Of a stretch of DNA of 64,000 nucleotides, positions 15,880-24,451 are shown one piece after another. The notes beneath the pieces are model-generated. The model saw nothing but the letters and a program-made list of their open reading frames with translations. It ran no database searches and was not told the DNA's origin. The first letter of the stretch is position 1. Every line of letters starts with the position of its first letter. This stretch comes from Methylotenera_A sp031417915 (GTDB lineage: Bacteria; Pseudomonadota; Gammaproteobacteria; Burkholderiales; Methylophilaceae), in contig JANOWN010000030.1 of assembly GCA_031417915.1 (NCBI GenBank), positions 14,100 through 78,099 on the forward strand, given 5' to 3'. Made by a program: the position numbers and the translations under genes.

Positions 15880-16137
15880 ATGAAAAAAAAGGCTGATGAC
15901 CAGTATCTGGAAAAAGTAAAAAAACTAAGTAAAGAGCAAGTAGAGCGCCTGCACAGTCGCATGCGTAATAAGCTCACACGTAAAGCAGTGGATGAAAAAA
16001 TCACCGAGCTAGAGGCGCTGGCGATTCAGCTGGAAATGGAAGATGAGCAACTAGCAGAATGGCGCGAAGAAAGACGCAAACTGAACGAAAAGCTAGAAAA
16101 ACAAAAAGCAAAAGACGAAGAAAAAGCCAAAAAATAA
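15880..16137 (+). CDS. small charged coiled-coil protein of unknown function
   Basis: An 85-residue, highly charged, nearly all-helical protein (Lys/Glu/Arg-rich; EKVKKLSKEQVERLHSRMRN, then LEALAIQLEMEDEQLAEW, then a KLEKQKAKDEEKAKK tail). No membrane segment, signal peptide or cysteine is seen. A good ribosome site, AAGGGGATATGCAAA, precedes the ATG. A possible Pho box lies upstream and an ATATCCATG element follows the stop. I do not recognise the family. Confidence 0.75.
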   Translation: MKKKADDQYLEKVKKLSKEQVERLHSRMRNKLTRKAVDEKITELEALAIQLEMEDEQLAEWREERRKLNEKLEKQKAKDEEKAKK

Positions 16138-16145
16138 CTAAAAAA

Positions 16146-16247
16146 GATGCCCTGCGAGGCAATATCCATGGGGGGGGTTGCAGGCATGAATATACCAGCC
16201 TTAGCTGGTATATTCTGCGGGGACAACCTTTACGGTTGCAGAGCATC
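16146..16247 (+). repeat. compound ATATCCATG element with a nested perfect hairpin and a run of eight G
   Basis: It starts GATGCCCTGCGAGG, core CAATATCCATG, then eight consecutive G (16170-16177) and GTTGCAGGC. A perfect 12-bp hairpin follows (GAATATACCAGC, loop CTTA, at 16188-16215), and the element closes with GGTTGCAGAGCATC. It reads as one palindromic element split by an inserted hairpin. It lies at the 3' end of the small charged gene and of the convergent decarboxylase gene. Confidence 0.75.
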
Positions 16248-16310
16248 TAAACTTTAGTGTTTTAGTCGAGCAGAAGGCTATTTTGATTTATCTTTTAGCA
16301 GTACAAATAC

Positions 16311-18551
16311 TTATTTCTCTACACAATCTACATAATAAGCCGCTTTGCCATTGACGATTTCTTTCACTAAGCCGTGATTATCCGTTTCAAAACCAGGAAA
16401 TTTCTCATTAAATTCACGGGCGAATTTTAGGTAATTCACAATGACTTTATTAAACTTTTCACCTGGAATTAATAGCGGAATGCCAGGCGGGTAGGGTGTC
16501 AATAAAACTGCCGTCACGCGGCCTTCTAGCTCGTCAATTGGCACACGATCAATCTCGCGATGCGCCATTTTAGCAAACGCATCGGTTGGTTTCATGGCGG
16601 GAATCATGTCAGATAAGTACATCTCAGTGGTGAGTTTTGCCACATCGTTGGCTTTGTACACGGCATGAATTTTCTCGCATAAATCACGCAAACCCACTTT
16701 TTCGTATTGTGGCTGTTTTTGCACAAACTCTGGCAATACTTTCCACAGTGGTTGGTTCTTGTCGTAATCATCTTTAAATTGCTGCAACGCCGCTACCATG
16801 GTGTTCCAGCGGCCTTTTGTAATGCCGATGGTGAACATGATAAAGAACGAATACAGGCCAGTTTTTTCCACAATCACGCCGTGTTCTGCCAAGTATTTGG
16901 TGACAATTGCGGCAGGAATACCAAATTTATCCGAAAAATTACCTTTAATGTCTAAGCCAGGCGTGATGATGGTGGCTTTAATTGGGTCGAGCATGTTGAA
17001 TCCAGGTGCTAGGTCGCCAAAATCATGCCATGTGTCGTTGGCGTGTAGCATCCAGCTATCGCGGTGCTCTAGGCCTTCTTCAGACAGATCATCAGGCCCC
17101 CAAACCTTGAACCACCAGTCGGCGCCCCATTCCTCATCTACTTTGCGCATGGCGCGGCGGAAATCAAGCGCTTCCATCAAGCTTTCTTCCACTAGCGCCG
17201 TGCCGCCAGGCGCTTCCATCATGGCTGCGGCTACGTCAATGCTGGCGACGATTGAATATTGCGGGCTGGTGCTGGTGTGCATCAAGTAGGCTTCGTTGAA
17301 AATATCGCGATCTAGCTTATTGTTTTCGGCATCTTGCACTAATATTTGCGAGGCCTGACTTAAGCCAGCGAGCAATTTGTGCGTGGATTGCGTAGAGAAA
17401 ACCATGCTTTCTTTACAGCGCGGGCGACCTTCGCCAATGGCGTGATAATCGCCATAAAAATCGTGGAAAGTTGCGTGCGGCAGCCAAGCTTCATCAAAAT
17501 GTAGCGTATCGATTTTGCCATCCAGCATGTCTTTAATTTCTTCCACGTTATACAACACGCCATCGTAGGTAGATTGCGTAATGGTGAGCACGCGCGGCTT
17601 AGCTTTTTTATCAGTGATAAACGGGTTGCGGTCAATTTTCTTTTGAATGTTTTCCCACTCAAATTCACTTTTAGGAATCGGGCCTATGATGCCAAAATGG
17701 TTGCGCGTAGGCATGAGAAAAACAGGGATTGCGCCCGTCATAATAATGGCATGCAAAATAGATTTATGGCAGTTGCGATCGACAACAACTACGTCACCTG
17801 GTGCAACAGTTGAATTCCACACCATTTTGTTGGATGTTGACGTGCCGTTGGTGACAAAATACAAATGGTCACAATTGTAAATACGTGCCGCGTTACGTTC
17901 TGATGCCGCCACCGGGCCTGTGTGGTCTAACAATTGACCTAGCTCTTCCACCGCGTTACACACATCGGCGCGCAACATATTCTCGCCAAAAAACTGGTGA
18001 AACATCTGGCCAACAGGCGATTTTAAAAACGCTACGCCGCCAGAGTGACCAGGGCAATGCCAAGAATACGAGCCATCGGCCGCATATTCGGTCAGCGCTT
18101 TAAAAAACGGTGGCGCGAGGCTGTCTAAATAGGTGCGAGCCTCGCGTAGAATATAGCGCGCGACGAACTCTGGCGTGTCTTCGTACATGTGAATAAAGCC
18201 GTTCAGCTCGCGCAAAATCTCGTTGGGAATATGCCGTGACGTGCGCGTTTCACCGTGCAAAAAGATTGGAATTTCTTCATTGCGATAACGAATTTCGTCC
18301 ACAAACGCACGCAAATTATCCAGCGCGTCTTGATTTTCTTCTACAAATTCATTGTCATCGATGGACAAAATAAACGCTGAGGCACGGCTTTGCTGCTGCG
18401 CAAACGAGGTTAAATCGCCGTAACTGGTTACACCCAACACTTCAACGCCTTCGGTCTCGATGGCTTTAGCAAGCATACGGATGCCTAAGCCAGAGGAGTT
18501 TTCAGAGCGAAAGTCTTCATCGATGATGACAACTGGAAAACGAAATTTCAT
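16311..18551 (-). CDS. Orn/Lys/Arg decarboxylase, class I PLP type
   Basis: A 746-residue protein matching the length of the inducible/biosynthetic basic amino acid decarboxylases. It has an N-terminal response-regulator-like wing domain (~1-130), the PLP aminotransferase-fold core with the Schiff-base lysine in STQSTHKLLAGLSQAS, an upstream HCPGHSGGVAFLKSPVG segment, and the C-terminal domain with PYPPGIPLLIPGE. It makes a polyamine (putrescine, cadaverine or agmatine); which substrate is preferred cannot be told here. It lies in front of dcd on the same strand, separated by a 97-base gap with a 14-bp inverted repeat. Confidence 0.93.
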   Translation of the reverse strand: MKFRFPVVIIDEDFRSENSSGLGIRMLAKAIETEGVEVLGVTSYGDLTSFAQQQSRASAFILSIDDNEFVEENQDALDNLRAFVDEIRYRNEEIPIFLHGETRTSRHIPNEILRELNGFIHMYEDTPEFVARYILREARTYLDSLAPPFFKALTEYAADGSYSWHCPGHSGGVAFLKSPVGQMFHQFFGENMLRADVCNAVEELGQLLDHTGPVAASERNAARIYNCDHLYFVTNGTSTSNKMVWNSTVAPGDVVVVDRNCHKSILHAIIMTGAIPVFLMPTRNHFGIIGPIPKSEFEWENIQKKIDRNPFITDKKAKPRVLTITQSTYDGVLYNVEEIKDMLDGKIDTLHFDEAWLPHATFHDFYGDYHAIGEGRPRCKESMVFSTQSTHKLLAGLSQASQILVQDAENNKLDRDIFNEAYLMHTSTSPQYSIVASIDVAAAMMEAPGGTALVEESLMEALDFRRAMRKVDEEWGADWWFKVWGPDDLSEEGLEHRDSWMLHANDTWHDFGDLAPGFNMLDPIKATIITPGLDIKGNFSDKFGIPAAIVTKYLAEHGVIVEKTGLYSFFIMFTIGITKGRWNTMVAALQQFKDDYDKNQPLWKVLPEFVQKQPQYEKVGLRDLCEKIHAVYKANDVAKLTTEMYLSDMIPAMKPTDAFAKMAHREIDRVPIDELEGRVTAVLLTPYPPGIPLLIPGEKFNKVIVNYLKFAREFNEKFPGFETDNHGLVKEIVNGKAAYYVDCVEK

Positions 18552-18577
18552 TTGTTAAATCCTTGGTTTTTAGTCGT

Positions 18578-18630
18578 TAGTCGTTAGTTTTGGGTGCTGG
18601 TTGGCTTGTGTTTTTTAAAACTAACGACTA
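18578..18630. repeat. 14-bp perfect inverted repeat between dcd and the decarboxylase
   Basis: TAGTCGTTAGTTTT and its exact complement AAAACTAACGACTA are separated by 25 bases; a further TAGTCGT copy lies directly before the left arm. It may be a dcd terminator or an operator; there is no typical T-run. Confidence 0.6.
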
Positions 18631-18648
18631 CAAACCATCCATCAATGA

Positions 18649-19224
18649 CTAGATTTTAGGTAGCGTGACGCCCAATTGTCCTTGATATTTGCCACCGCGG
18701 TCTTTGTAGCTGGTTTCGCACACGTCATCGGCATCCGCTTCAAAAAACAGCACTTGCGCGCAGCCTTCATTGGCGTAGATTTTGGCTGGTAGCGGCGTGG
18801 TGTTGCTGAACTCTAGCGTCACGTAGCCTTCCCATTCTGGTTCAAACGGGGTCACATTTACAATAATGCCGCAACGCGCATAAGTGCTTTTGCCTAGGCA
18901 AATTGTTAATACATTGCGCGGAATTCGGAAATACTCCACAGTTCTAGCCAGCGCAAAACTGTTAGGCGGAATAATGCAGAAATCTGCATTTACTTCCACA
19001 AACGAATTCGGGTCGAAGTTTTTTGGGTCAACAATGGTGCTGTTAATGTTGGTAAACAGCTTAAATTCTGAGCTACAGCGAATATCGTAGCCATAGCTCG
19101 ACGTGCCGTAAGACACCATGCGCTGACCGCTGGCATTCACTTTAACTTGGTTCGGTTCAAACGGCTCTATCATGCCGTACTGTTCTGCCATTTGGCGTAT
19201 CCATTTATCTGATTTTATACTCAT
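18649..19224 (-). CDS. dcd: dCTP deaminase
   Basis: A 191-residue protein of normal length for Dcd, converting dCTP to dUTP for thymidylate synthesis. Visible signatures are SSYGYDIRCSSEFKLF, FALARTVEYFRIPRNV, GKSTYARCGIIVNVTP with the conserved Arg, PEWEGYVTLEFSN with the catalytic Glu, and the nucleotide-binding tail YKDRGGKYQGQLGVTLP. It stands alone, divergent from the PhoD-like gene. Confidence 0.97.
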   Translation of the reverse strand: MSIKSDKWIRQMAEQYGMIEPFEPNQVKVNASGQRMVSYGTSSYGYDIRCSSEFKLFTNINSTIVDPKNFDPNSFVEVNADFCIIPPNSFALARTVEYFRIPRNVLTICLGKSTYARCGIIVNVTPFEPEWEGYVTLEFSNTTPLPAKIYANEGCAQVLFFEADADDVCETSYKDRGGKYQGQLGVTLPKI

Positions 19225-19325
19225 GGTTTAATGCTCATCATTGTTGAATTGTTTTATGATTGATAAAAGTAGTGCATTATAAGATGAATGTTTATGTTTT
19301 GCTGAAAATTTTAAGGGGATTAGAC

Positions 19326-20897
19326 ATGATAAAACTAGGGCCTGTATTGAAATTTTTAGGCTGTACGGACGCTAGTTGGTGCTTTAGTGTCATGGTGGTT
19401 GCAGAGGCTGCAGACCCTGCACCTAACTTGGTTTTGAGTAAGCAAGCGACTATCGCGCCAGTAAAATTAGGCGATTTAAACTACACAAAAACGACGGCGT
19501 GGCGCTGGGAATGCAAGATTCCACTTAAAGCAAGTGCGCAAACGTTGGAGTATCAAATTAATGGTGCGAGTTTTAGCTTGCAAGTGCCTGCAAAAAACAA
19601 AATGCCTGCCGTAGCTTATGCTTCTTGCAATGGTTTTTCTGACCCTAAATTAATGAAGCAAGTGACCAGTAAAAATGCGCTGTGGAGTCGCATGAGCCGC
19701 TTGCATAAGGGCGAAGATACCATCCGTGGTCGCCGCTTTGGGCCGTGGGATTTGCTGCTGATGGGCGGCGATCAAGTGTACAGCGATTCTATGTGGCACG
19801 AAGTGCCCGAGTTGAAAACATGGGTTAATTTAGATTGGCCGCAGCGCAAAACTAGAGCTTTTAGCCGAATAATGCGCGCGCAGGTAGAGCATTTTTTTGA
19901 AAATTTATATCTCACGCGCTGGGCGCAGCTAGAAATAAGCGCTGCGCTGGCAAGTATACCTAGCGTAATGATGTGGGATGATCACGATATTTTTGATGGC
20001 TGGGGATCGTACTCTTACGAGCAACATTTTTGCCCCGTGTATCAAGGCATATTTGAGGTGGCAAAAGCTTATTTTCAGCTATTTCAGCAGCAATCTACTG
20101 GCGCGCCTGCGCCTGCCATCTTGCCAGATCAGCCCGCATTTAACCAAGCTTTTAACTTAGGTGATATGGGAATTTTAGTGTTGGATATGCGTAGCGAGCG
20201 CCGACCACATTCACCTGATAGCATGAATGACAACCACATGCCAGACCAAGTGATGAGCGAGAAAAGTTGGAACGCGGTTTATAAATGGCTAGATGCGCAA
20301 ACCTGCAAGCACTTATTGGTCATGTCGAGCATCCCCGTGGTGCATCCTACTTTTGGCTTGTTAGAGAAAATGCTCGGCTTTTTGCCTGGTCAGCAAGAGC
20401 TGGAGGACGATTTGCGCGATCATTGGACTAGCTCGCCGCATCTGCAAGAAAGACTGAGAATGGTGCATCGATTGTTAAGGTTTTCGGCGGATAAAAAGTG
20501 TCGCGTTACACTACTTTCGGGCGATGTGCACGTGGCTGCTGTGGGGGTCATTGAATCAGATCGTAATGATGTGCTGCCAAATGCGCGTAGCATTAACCAG
20601 CTGACCTCATCTGGCATTGTGCACCCCGCACCGCCTGCTATGGTGCGCTACTTTTTAGAGCAAGCATGTAAAAGTGTAGAGACGATAGATCGCGGCATCA
20701 CCGCCGCCATGTACGAGTTTCCTGCAACTACGCGGCGTTTGATTGGCGCACGCAATTTTTTAACTTTAGAGCCTGATGATAAAGATAGGTTATGGGCAAA
20801 CTGGTGGGTGGAAAATGAGGCTGACCCTACCACTAAAACCATACACCCAGTTCAACCCAAAGAAAAAGCCATAGAACCAAGCTCTACACCTAAATAG
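19326..20897 (+). CDS. PhoD-like metallophosphatase
   Basis: A 523-residue protein from the chosen start; in-frame upstream ATGs at 19284 and earlier exist, but AAGGGG lies eight bases before 19326. Metal-site motifs of the PhoD-like family are AYASCNGFSDPK, MGGDQVYSD, VMMWDDHDIFDGWGSY and LLSGDVHVAA. There is no obvious Tat or Sec signal, so it is probably cytoplasmic, unlike exported PhoD alkaline phosphatases. Substrate unknown; phosphodiester or phosphonate hydrolysis is likely. Its 3' end converges with zwf, with an ATATCCATG element between. Confidence 0.85.
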   Translation: MIKLGPVLKFLGCTDASWCFSVMVVAEAADPAPNLVLSKQATIAPVKLGDLNYTKTTAWRWECKIPLKASAQTLEYQINGASFSLQVPAKNKMPAVAYASCNGFSDPKLMKQVTSKNALWSRMSRLHKGEDTIRGRRFGPWDLLLMGGDQVYSDSMWHEVPELKTWVNLDWPQRKTRAFSRIMRAQVEHFFENLYLTRWAQLEISAALASIPSVMMWDDHDIFDGWGSYSYEQHFCPVYQGIFEVAKAYFQLFQQQSTGAPAPAILPDQPAFNQAFNLGDMGILVLDMRSERRPHSPDSMNDNHMPDQVMSEKSWNAVYKWLDAQTCKHLLVMSSIPVVHPTFGLLEKMLGFLPGQQELEDDLRDHWTSSPHLQERLRMVHRLLRFSADKKCRVTLLSGDVHVAAVGVIESDRNDVLPNARSINQLTSSGIVHPAPPAMVRYFLEQACKSVETIDRGITAAMYEFPATTRRLIGARNFLTLEPDDKDRLWANWWVENEADPTTKTIHPVQPKEKAIEPSSTPK

Positions 20898-20920
20898 CGC
20901 AAGGGGTGAATTGCAAAACG

Positions 20921-20961
20921 AATGCCCTGCAAGTCAATATCCATGAGGCTCGCAAGACATC
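20921..20961 (+). repeat. ATATCCATG palindromic element between PhoD-like gene and zwf
   Basis: Left arm ATGCCCTGCAAGT, core CAATATCCATGAGG, right arm CTCGCAAGACATC. It lies in the 77-base gap between convergent stops, a terminator-like position. Confidence 0.8.
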
Positions 20962-20974
20962 AAAATAAAGCTAT

Positions 20975-22498
20975 TTAATGATTATCGCCGCCTAACTCAA
21001 TACTGTAACGCCAAAACTGGTCCTCATTCTCAAAGATTACCTTTGAGGCTTCTGGGTCGCGCGAGCCAGCGGGGTATTGGTGCACAGGTTTTTTGTCCGC
21101 TGCCCATGCTTTGACGACAGGATCGACTAGGCGCCATTGTGCTTCGGCCTCGGCAATGTGCAGGTAATTGGAGTTGTCGCCTTGCATCAGGTTAAGCAGC
21201 AATGCCTCATACGCGTCCACGCTGTCATCCTCTGGTAATCGATTAGCTGCATCGAGTTGAATGCTCCGCGTTTTAATATCCAAGCCTGGAATTTTCGATT
21301 GGATTTCCATTTTAATGCACTCGCGTGGTTGAATGCCGATAATCAGCCAGTTTTGATCTTGGTTATTGACTTGCAGCGGCGCTTTTTTAAAGCGAATGGC
21401 AATGCGCGTATCGGCCTCGTGCAGGCGCTTGGCGGTGCGGATGTAAAATGGCACGCCTTGCCAGCGAGGATTGTCGATAAACAATTTCATGGCGGCGTAG
21501 GTTTCGACTACGCTATTGGCTTTACTGCTGTCTTGGGCGGCTAACTCTTCTAAATAACTGGGTACTTTTTCTTTTGTGCCGTCCGTATTGGTGATTTCGC
21601 CTGCTGCATATTGCGCACGGAAAACGTGTTTGCTGAGTTCATTCACAGGAATTGGTCGAATTTGCTCTAGCACCTTTATTTTCGCGGCGCGCACGCCATC
21701 TGGCGTTAAGTCTTTTGGTAATTCCATCGCGGTTAGCGCTAGCGTTTGCAGAATATGACTTTGAATCATATCGCGCAACGCACCAGTCGTGTCATAAAAA
21801 ACAGTACGGTCACCCACGCCCAGCATTTCGGTGTTGGTAATCTGCACGTGATCGATGTACTGGTTGTTCCAAATCGGTTCTAGAATGCTATTGGTAAAGC
21901 GTTGCAACATAATATTTTGCAGCGCAGATTTACCTAAATAATGGTCGATGCGGTAAATTTGGCTTTCTTTTAAATACTTGGTGATGGATGATTGCAGCTC
22001 TTTGGCGGAAGCTAAATCGGTACCAAACGGCTTTTCAATCACCACGCGACGCCAAAATTTGTCTTCTTGAGTTAAGCCAACATTGGCCAGCGATTCCACC
22101 ACGGGCGCGAAATCTGTCGGGCGTACCGATAAGAAGTACGCCAAATTTTGCGGAAATACTTTTTCGTCGCTCAAGGTGTTTTTGAGCTTTTGGAACGCGT
22201 CTGGGTCAGTCGGCGGATTGGCTTGGTAAAAATTACGCGCAATAAAACGCTCGAACACCGCAGCGTCGTAGCCTTTTTTAAATTTAGCATCCAGCATGGT
22301 TTTAATATCGGCGCGCCATGCGTCTAAATCGACCAATTGGCGGCCAACCGCTAATATTTTTAGCTCTGCAGGTAAGCGACCAATTGAATCGAGTCTAAAC
22401 AAGCCAGGGAATAGCTTAACGCGCGCTAAGTTACCGCTGGCGCCAAATAGTACGAGTGTACATGGGTCGATTTGGCTGGTTTCTGTTGTTTGAGTCAT
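20975..22498 (-). CDS. zwf: glucose-6-phosphate 1-dehydrogenase
   Basis: A 507-residue protein of normal Zwf length, oxidising glucose 6-phosphate to 6-phosphogluconolactone. Seen: nucleotide-binding LVLFGASGNLARVKLFPGL, VVIEKPFGTDLASAKEL, and the active-site RIDHYLGKSALQN with the catalytic His and substrate Lys. It is downstream of gnd on the same strand and near the divergent pgl. In RuMP methylotrophs these enzymes can run cyclic formaldehyde oxidation as well as supply reductant; that role is inferred. Confidence 0.97.
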   Translation of the reverse strand: MTQTTETSQIDPCTLVLFGASGNLARVKLFPGLFRLDSIGRLPAELKILAVGRQLVDLDAWRADIKTMLDAKFKKGYDAAVFERFIARNFYQANPPTDPDAFQKLKNTLSDEKVFPQNLAYFLSVRPTDFAPVVESLANVGLTQEDKFWRRVVIEKPFGTDLASAKELQSSITKYLKESQIYRIDHYLGKSALQNIMLQRFTNSILEPIWNNQYIDHVQITNTEMLGVGDRTVFYDTTGALRDMIQSHILQTLALTAMELPKDLTPDGVRAAKIKVLEQIRPIPVNELSKHVFRAQYAAGEITNTDGTKEKVPSYLEELAAQDSSKANSVVETYAAMKLFIDNPRWQGVPFYIRTAKRLHEADTRIAIRFKKAPLQVNNQDQNWLIIGIQPRECIKMEIQSKIPGLDIKTRSIQLDAANRLPEDDSVDAYEALLLNLMQGDNSNYLHIAEAEAQWRLVDPVVKAWAADKKPVHQYPAGSRDPEASKVIFENEDQFWRYSIELGGDNH

Positions 22499-22548
22499 TG
22501 CATAACCTCTAAAATAAGTTAAATTTGGTAAATAAAATAGATTGAGCT

Positions 22549-22576
22549 CATATTGAGGGGTAAAGCCCTCAATATG
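22549..22576. terminator. perfect 11-bp hairpin between gnd and zwf
   Basis: CATATTGAGGG, loop GTAAAG, CCCTCAATATG. It lies 18 bases past the gnd stop on the minus strand. No strong T-run follows, so it may be an mRNA-stabilising 3' structure or partial terminator that adjusts zwf relative to gnd. Confidence 0.55.
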
Positions 22577-22594
22577 GTTTAACTTTTAAGCTTT

Positions 22595-23503
22595 CTAACT
22601 CTTTTTAACTGCATGGCCGCCAAAACCATTACGCATCATGGATAGCAGCTTGTAACTGAAACCAGTGTTATCCTGACTTCTGAAACGCGCTTGAAGTGCC
22701 AAGGTGAGTACTGGCGCGGCAACACCTTGCTCAACCGCCTCAACCACAGTCCAACGGCCTTCGCCAGAATCTGCCACATAGGGCGCAACGCCATCTAAAG
22801 TTTGATCATTTTTTAGCGACTCTGCTGTTAAATCGAGCAACCAGCTACGCACCACAGAACCATGACGCCATAACTCAGTAATTTGCGCCAAGTCTAAATT
22901 GAACTCTTCTTTGCCTTTTAGCAAATCTAAGCCTTCGGCCAGTGCTTGCATCATGCCGTATTCAATGCCGTTATGTAGCATTTTAGTAAAATGGCCGCTG
23001 CCCACAGGGCCAACGTGTGCCCAGCCGCGATGCGCAGCAGGCGCAAGTGCTTTTAAGAACGGCGTCACAGCTTCGGCCACTTCTTTTGTGCCGCCCACCA
23101 TTAAGCAATAACCGTTATCCAAGCCCCAAATACCGCCTGACGTGCCACTATCCATAAAGCCAATACCATGCTCGGCCAGCATTGCGCCGCGACGTTGACT
23201 GTGTTTGTAGTTGCTATTACCGCCATCGACAATTATGTCGCCTTTATTGAGTAGCGGAATTAAATCTTTAATTTGGTTTTCGGTAATCTCGCCTGCTGGC
23301 AACATCATCCAAACAATTTTTTGACCTTCTAATTTGCTTGTAGCATCGGCAACCGATGTGGCTGCAATCATGCCTTCTTTTTCAACTAAGCTGGAAATAA
23401 ATTCTTGATTGAAGTCAAAACCAACCACTTCAATTTTGTGACGTAATAAACGCGCAGCCATATTGCCGCCCATTTTCCCTAAGCCTATCATTGCTAATTT
23501 CAT
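22595..23503 (-). CDS. gnd: 6-phosphogluconate dehydrogenase, short (NAD-type) form
   Basis: A 302-residue protein from ATG at 23503, chosen because AGGA lies eight bases upstream and the family begins MKLAMIGLGKMGGNMAARLL; an upstream in-frame start would add 18 unlikely residues. It oxidatively decarboxylates 6-phosphogluconate to ribulose 5-phosphate. The ~300-residue length, rather than ~470, marks the short class, commonly NAD-dependent in methylotrophs. Motifs: IIVDGGNSNYK, DSGTSGGIWGL, KMLHNGIEYGMMQALAEG. It is transcribed towards zwf and diverges from pgl. Confidence 0.95.
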   Translation of the reverse strand: MKLAMIGLGKMGGNMAARLLRHKIEVVGFDFNQEFISSLVEKEGMIAATSVADATSKLEGQKIVWMMLPAGEITENQIKDLIPLLNKGDIIVDGGNSNYKHSQRRGAMLAEHGIGFMDSGTSGGIWGLDNGYCLMVGGTKEVAEAVTPFLKALAPAAHRGWAHVGPVGSGHFTKMLHNGIEYGMMQALAEGLDLLKGKEEFNLDLAQITELWRHGSVVRSWLLDLTAESLKNDQTLDGVAPYVADSGEGRWTVVEAVEQGVAAPVLTLALQARFRSQDNTGFSYKLLSMMRNGFGGHAVKKS

Positions 23504-23594
23504 GCAGATTTTCCTATGGGTATGAGGATTAAGTAAGAACACTTGCCTTGTGGGCAATATGCACCCGTTTGATGTAATTACAGAACGAGTTAGG

Positions 23595-23600
23595 TATAAT
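23595..23600 (+). promoter_or_regulatory. TATAAT -10 element before pgl
   Basis: TATAAT lies 91 bases upstream of the pgl start, with TTGATG 20 bases before it as a loose -35. Predicted initiation near 23607 would give a leader containing the hairpin at 23626. Confidence 0.4.
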
Positions 23601-23625
23601 TATAGCAAATGCACTAGCAGTTCTC

Positions 23626-23657
23626 AAAAGGCAGCCCGGTAAATTGCTGCTTTTTTT
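23626..23657 (+). terminator. intrinsic-terminator-like hairpin in the pgl leader
   Basis: AAAAGGCAGC pairs with GCTGCTTTTT (one G-U) around a 10-base loop and runs into a T-tract. It lies between the likely promoter and the pgl ATG, so it could act as an attenuator or end a short leader RNA. Confidence 0.5.
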
Positions 23658-23685
23658 ATTTTTAAGATTTCAATTAGGTTTTTTT

Positions 23686-24378
23686 ATGACATTTAGTACA
23701 TCATCAGCCATCCAGCGCTGGCACACTTTTTATTCGCAACATGACATTAACCATGCTGCTGTGACACGTATATTACAAGCCGCAAATGAGGCAATCGCTA
23801 TACGAGGTAATTTTTCTATTGTATTGGCTGGCGGCAGCACGCCAAAAAGCATTTATCAGCTATTAAGTAAAGCGGATGCAAATTGGGCAAACTGGCATGT
23901 TTACATTAACGACGATCGCTGTTTGCCAGTTGACCATGCAGACCGCAACAGCAAAATGGTGGATGAGGTTTGGTTAAGCAAGGTTGATATTCCCAGTAGT
24001 CAGTTTTATGCAATTCCATCTGAATTAGGCCCCATTGCAGGCGCAACAGCTTACGCAAGAACGCTAAAAAATGTGGGTACTTTTGATTTGGTGCTGTTCG
24101 GATTGGGCGAAGATGGTCATACCGCAAGCTTGTTTCCAGGCCATACGATTGATAACAGTGCCGATGTTGTGCCAGTATTTGATTCGCCAAAACCGCCTGC
24201 AGAACGCGTAACCATGAGCCAAAATCGGCTAAATAATACGCACGAAGCCATATTTTTAGTAACTGGAAAAGGCAAGCAAGAAGCGGTGGATAACTGGCGC
24301 AGTGGAGTGGCGATTCCTGCGGCGCTAATTACGCCCGCTTGCGGAGTGGATATTTATTGTTATGGTGTGACTTTATAA
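23686..24378 (+). CDS. pgl: 6-phosphogluconolactonase
   Basis: A 230-residue protein from ATG at 23686 (MTFSTSSAIQRW); an in-frame ATG at 23644 would add a hydrophobic leader encoded by the T-tract of the leader hairpin, so it was rejected. It hydrolyses 6-phosphogluconolactone, linking Zwf and Gnd. Family motifs: IVLAGGSTPKSIYQLL, YINDDRCLPVDHADRNSKM, FDLVLFGLGEDGHTASLFPG with the catalytic region, and PPAERVTMSQNRLNN. Confidence 0.95.
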   Translation: MTFSTSSAIQRWHTFYSQHDINHAAVTRILQAANEAIAIRGNFSIVLAGGSTPKSIYQLLSKADANWANWHVYINDDRCLPVDHADRNSKMVDEVWLSKVDIPSSQFYAIPSELGPIAGATAYARTLKNVGTFDLVLFGLGEDGHTASLFPGHTIDNSADVVPVFDSPKPPAERVTMSQNRLNNTHEAIFLVTGKGKQEAVDNWRSGVAIPAALITPACGVDIYCYGVTL

Positions 24379-24381
24379 GTT

Positions 24382-24447
24382 GTCATTGCGGGCTTGACCC
24401 GCAATCTCTGGCTTAAAATTAAGATGCTGAATCAACTTCAGCATGAC
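24382..24447. repeat. GTCAT...ATGAC composite palindrome downstream of pgl
   Basis: Two different hairpin arms: GTCATTGCGGGCTTGACCCG to AATCTC, then GATGCTGAATCAACTTCAGC to ATGAC. The same two arm types occur in swapped order and opposite orientation at 43101-43164. Confidence 0.85.
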
Positions 24448-24451
24448 AGAA

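Noticed and set aside
19260..19325. Upstream start for the PhoD-like gene
   Set aside because: It would add 22 residues without a ribosome site; AAGGGG points to 19326.
23644..23685. Signal-peptide-like extension of pgl (MLLFLFLRFQLGFF)
   Set aside because: It is encoded by the T-tract of the leader hairpin; Pgl is cytoplasmic and begins at 23686.
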